64,000 bases of DNA from Streptosporangium nondiastaticum (GTDB lineage: Bacteria; Actinomycetota; Actinomycetes; Streptomycetales; Streptomycetaceae), in the NCBI RefSeq assembly GCF_003011965.1, contig NZ_PXWG01000001.1:310001-374000 (forward strand), in the 5' to 3' direction. A model generated the notes under the pieces. That model worked only from the letters and a program-made list of their open reading frames with translations. It was not told the DNA's origin and did no database searches. The stretch's first letter is position 1. Each line of letters begins with the position of its first letter. Position numbers and translations under genes: made by a program. Positions 61,080 to 64,000 of this stretch are shown here, piece by piece.

Positions 61080-61955
61080 GTGTTCCTTCTCCGTACCCGC
61101 ATCGCTTGCGCTGCCATGGTCCTTTCCACATTCTTTATCGCGGCCTGTTCTGCCACGGGAACGGACCAGGGCGACGACCCGCAGGAAACCACGCATCCCA
61201 CCGCCGAGGGCCCGGACGCCGATGCCCCGGCGAACGTGCGACGACCGAGCCCGGACGCCGTCTTCGACTACCAGCTCGGCGGCGCATACCCGCCTGCCGG
61301 CAAGGTGCGGGCTGTCTCCCGTGACCGTGAGGCCAAGCCCGCCGACGGGCTTTACAACATTTGCTACGTCAACGCCTTCCAGACGCAACCGGGCGAAGCC
61401 ATCGGCTGGTGGAAGAAGGAGCATCCGGACCTGCTCCTGAAGAACGATGACGGCCATCTGATCGTCGACAAGGACTGGGACGAACCTCTCCTGGACATCT
61501 CGACCCCGGCCAAGCGCGAGGCGCTGATGAACATCATCGGCCCATGGATCGACGGCTGCGCCGCGGCGCATTACGACGCGGTGGAACCGGACAACCTCGA
61601 CTCCTACGAGCGCTCCGAGGGCAAGCTCACCTCTCAGCACGCGATCGCCTTCGCCCGCCTCCTGGCCGCCCGCGCGCACAAGCAGAACCTGGCCATCGCC
61701 CAGAAGAACACCACCGACCTGCTTCCCCAGCACACGCGCATCGGTTTCGACTTCGCCGTCGTCGAAGAATGCGCACGGTACAAGGAATGCCTCGAATTCA
61801 GCCGCGCCTACGGTGGCAGGGTCTTCGACATCGAGTACGGGAGGAAGGACTTCACCGCTGCTTGCCAGGCGTGGGGGAAGGAGCTGTCCATCACCCTGCG
61901 CGATCGGGAGGTCAGCCCTGCCGGTAAGCGCGGCTACGTGTACGAGTCCTGCTGA
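61080..61955 (+). CDS. GH114-like lipoprotein
   Basis: The 291-residue product has a lipobox (FFIAACSA, Cys near residue 23). The remainder is a TIM-barrel-like protein: FDYQLGGAYPPAGKVRAVSR, NICYVNAFQTQPGE, LLDISTPAKREALMNIIGPW, AHYDAVEPDNLDSYERSEGK, FDFAVVEECARYKECLEFSR, VFDIEYG. This resembles GH114 endo-alpha-1,4-polygalactosaminidase family proteins, where Asp and Glu on these strands act as catalysts. It is likely anchored outside the membrane and acts on a cell-surface or biofilm galactosaminoglycan. GTG start. Confidence 0.75.
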   Translation: MFLLRTRIACAAMVLSTFFIAACSATGTDQGDDPQETTHPTAEGPDADAPANVRRPSPDAVFDYQLGGAYPPAGKVRAVSRDREAKPADGLYNICYVNAFQTQPGEAIGWWKKEHPDLLLKNDDGHLIVDKDWDEPLLDISTPAKREALMNIIGPWIDGCAAAHYDAVEPDNLDSYERSEGKLTSQHAIAFARLLAARAHKQNLAIAQKNTTDLLPQHTRIGFDFAVVEECARYKECLEFSRAYGGRVFDIEYGRKDFTAACQAWGKELSITLRDREVSPAGKRGYVYESC

Positions 61956-62304
61956 ACGCCTTCCGATGCGGTGCACGGGGTACGCCGCCCCCGGTCATGC
62001 ACTGAGCCCCCCGGTCCCCGAATGACCAGCCGGCCGAGCCGCTCTCGTACCCGGGCTCGGTCCCGGCGTGCCAGGGGGCCGGCACGGAGGATTGCAACAC
62101 AGGCTCCAGCGGGCTCCTTGACCGCGGCTTGGCGATGGCACCAGGCCTGGGCTGTCCCGATCGGTGGTGGGAATAACGCCCGGCACGGTTTCCTGCTCGG
62201 AGAACGTTGCGGTGGCTGAGCTCGCGCTGGTTGGTGTGAACGGCTACGAGCGGGTCCGGCTGGGGTGGGCGGGGAGCGGGCCGGTATGTGGTGACGGCGT
62301 GGCG

Positions 62305-62732
62305 TCAGGCGGGCCGGCCGGCGTCGTCGAAGTCGGTGGAGGCTGACAGTTCGGCCCATGCCTGCATGTTGCGCTCGAAGGCGTCGCGTCCGGCCTGGAC
62401 GAGCCGGAGTGCGTCGGTGCCGAGCAGCAGGCGCGCGTGGGCGGCTGGTGGGCCGCCACGATGTGCAGCACCGCGGCTGCGGTCTTGTCCGGGTCGCCCG
62501 GCTGGGTTCCTCGGCCGTGGATGCGCCGGGCGCGCAGCGGCTCGAACAGTTCGTCGTAGTCGGCGATCACGCGGGGTGTGCGGGTCATCGAGCGGCCGGA
62601 CCAGTCGGTGCGGAAGCTGCCCGGTTCGACGGCGGTGACATGGATGCCGAGGCCGGCGACCTCTTTGCCGAGTGTTTCGAGGATGCCCTCCACGGCGAAC
62701 TTGCTGCCGTGGTAGAAGCTGAGGCCCGGCAT
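62305..62732 (-). pseudogene. Short-chain dehydrogenase C-terminal fragment
   Basis: The minus strand encodes MPGLSFYHGSKFAVEGILET, with the Tyr-x-x-x-Lys catalytic pair, then VTAVEPGSFRTDWSGRSMTR. After a frame change near 62450 another frame gives RLVQAGRDAFERNMQAWAEL to a stop at 62305. The NAD-binding half and the catalytic Ser are missing. It is unrelated in position to the complete SDR at 63079. The 345 bp to that gene otherwise contain only its operator. Confidence 0.7.
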
Positions 62733-63006
62733 GGTGACCAGCCCGCCCGTTGCTACCGGCAGGGCCTCACTCGTTGACCAGCCAGACCGCGGCAGCCCTC
62801 AGCGGCGCTCAGACACCAACGGACGACGCCTTACTGGCACCCGGCCCCAGGTGCCCGCTGGGGACGCTGGCCGGTGGATGTCTGTGCCGCCCCGCGAGAC
62901 GACCCCGCAGCGGCAGCGCCACACCCGCGCTTCTTGAGGGCTCCGGGGTCTGGCACTCGCGAGGGTTTCGCCGCGGTCGGCATGACACTCCCTCTGCCAT
63001 CACAAG

Positions 63007-63056
63007 CGGATGAGTCATCCGGTTGTGCTACCGTCGCCAAACGGATGATCTATCCG
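63007..63056. promoter_or_regulatory. Two palindromes in the SDR promoter
   Basis: CGGATGA-G-TCATCCG (63007-63021) is a perfect palindrome. CGGATGATCTATCCG (63042-63056) has the same ends. Centres are 35 bp apart and the second lies 23 bp before the SDR start. TTGTGC (63023) may be the -35. A TetR-type repressor is likely, but no regulator gene is adjacent inside the window. Confidence 0.65.
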
Positions 63057-63078
63057 TATCACCGGGGTGGAGGAACGT

Positions 63079-63969
63079 ATGGGGAAGACAGCTGTGGTCA
63101 CAGCCGGGACCGCCGGCATCGGCTTGGAGACGGCTCTGGGACTGGCTGCCGCCGGATTCTCGGTCACTGTGGTCGGGCGCAGTGCCGACCGGGGCGCCCG
63201 GGCGGTCGACCGGATCAACGCAGTGAACCCGGCGCGCCCTGGCCGGTTCCTGCCCGCGGACCTCGGCTCGCTCGACGGCGTGCGCGCGCTCGCCGGCCGG
63301 ATAGCTGCCGACCATGCCGCATCCGGCGAACCGCTGACCGTGCTGGTGAACAACGTCGGGGCGATGTTCGCGGACCGGCAGGAGCTGGACGGCGTGGAGG
63401 CGTCGTTCGTCGTCAACCACCTTTCGCCGTACCTGCTGACGGAACTGCTGCTGCCCACGCTCACAGCCGGTGCGCCGAGCAGGATCGTGAACGTGACCTC
63501 GGGTGCGGTCGGTGTCGCCAAGCGGGTGTTCGACGCCGTCGAGCCGCCCGGCGGCTACTACGGCTTCCACTGGTACGGCCGCGCCAAGCTCGCGAACCTC
63601 GCCTACACACTCGACCTGGCGTCGCGGCTCGACGGCACGGGCGTCTCGGTCTTCGCCGCCGACCCCGGAGGGGCCGCGACCGACATGACCAATGGCACCC
63701 TGACCGACCCGAAGATCGTCTCACCGGCCCTGCGGCTGCTGTGGCCGCTGGTGCGCCGCAAGTTCGAGCGCTCCACCGCGGGCCCGGCGTCCGAGGCCGC
63801 AAAGCCCTCCATCATCGCCGCCACCGACGAGTCCCTGGCGGGCCGGACCGGCATCGTCATCGACGCCATGGCGCGTCCGGCGGCGCCATTGCGTACGGCC
63901 GCCGACCCCCTCGTCGCCGATGCCGTGCGCCGACTCAGCCGGCAGTACGCGCCCCTCGTGGCGCCCTGA
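63079..63969 (+). CDS. Short-chain dehydrogenase/reductase (retinol-dehydrogenase-like)
   Basis: The 296-residue product has cofactor motif VVTAGTAGIGLETALGLAAA (Thr-Ala-Gly instead of TGxxxGIG first Gly pattern), ADLGSLDGVRALAG with the Asp, VLVNNVGAMFADR, catalytic Ser in RIVNVTSGAVGVA, Tyr-Lys in WYGRAKLANLAYTLD, and VFAADPGGAATDM. It matches the longer SDRs like retinol dehydrogenases. ATG 63079 follows GGTGGAGGA. Controlled by two palindromes at 63007-63056. Substrate unknown. Confidence 0.85.
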   Translation: MGKTAVVTAGTAGIGLETALGLAAAGFSVTVVGRSADRGARAVDRINAVNPARPGRFLPADLGSLDGVRALAGRIAADHAASGEPLTVLVNNVGAMFADRQELDGVEASFVVNHLSPYLLTELLLPTLTAGAPSRIVNVTSGAVGVAKRVFDAVEPPGGYYGFHWYGRAKLANLAYTLDLASRLDGTGVSVFAADPGGAATDMTNGTLTDPKIVSPALRLLWPLVRRKFERSTAGPASEAAKPSIIAATDESLAGRTGIVIDAMARPAAPLRTAADPLVADAVRRLSRQYAPLVAP

Positions 63970-64000
63970 CCCGTCAGGCCCGCCTGACACGGGCGGCGGG

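Overview
The window is high-GC actinomycete DNA, almost certainly from a Streptomyces-type chromosome. Evidence includes GTG/ATG starts with strong G/C third-position bias, Streptomyces-style families (TerD, CU044_5270, YwqG, HTH-membrane-beta-trefoil proteins, IS5-type transposases, ECF sigma factor) and an actinobacterial IF-1. Only two genes are house-keeping in type (a type I GAPDH and an extra IF-1), and both look like accessory paralogues. More than a dozen genes are broken by frameshifts, truncations or insertions. This mix of decayed genes, IS remnants and small regulator/enzyme pairs suggests an accessory chromosomal arm.

Layout. 1-10.5 kb: a frameshifted hypothetical, an alpha/beta hydrolase and a GNAT acetyltransferase that share the same leader-peptide/hairpin module, a lipoprotein, IF-1, a degenerate three-repeat type I-E-like CRISPR remnant, a second GNAT, GlsB/YeaQ, TerD and a one-domain voltage-gated ion channel. 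10.8-16 kb: a methyltransferase gene interrupted by a 4,128-bp transposon (11719-15846). The transposon has 86-bp terminal inverted repeats and a 5-bp target duplication, and carries a coiled-coil ORF, an IS5-type transposase and a 684-residue beta-propeller cargo protein. 16.6-30 kb: HEAT-repeat protein, CPBP protease, a deleted IS copy, metallophosphatase, secreted proteins, and decayed azlC and tripeptidyl-aminopeptidase genes. 30-41.5 kb: regulator/enzyme pairs (WYL regulator/VOC, ArsR-SRPBCC as two genes and again as one fused gene, MerR with SDR) separated by remnants of an NB-ARC regulator, a terpene synthase and an IS accessory gene. 41.7-46 kb: two drug-efflux MFS transporters, a TetR regulator and a cupin. 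46-51 kb: ECF sigma factor with its CU044_5270 partner and TolB-like propeller protein. 51-64 kb: ankyrin glutaminase, EF-hand protein, TetR/hydrolase pair, GlxA regulator with gap, a GH114-like lipoprotein and SDR genes.

Two observations stand out. First, positions 3100-3224 and 5475-5598 hold two copies of an RNA element in front of unrelated enzymes. Each has a 17-codon leader ORF, and each has a hairpin whose outer stem shows compensatory base changes, whose unpaired bulge holds the downstream ribosome-binding site, and whose inner strand can alternatively pair with the leader codons. This looks like an undescribed translational attenuator. Second, the transposon at 11719-15846 can be removed on paper to restore the reading frame of the methyltransferase C-terminus exactly, so its ends are well defined. 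Its cargo protein has no recognised relatives that I can name.
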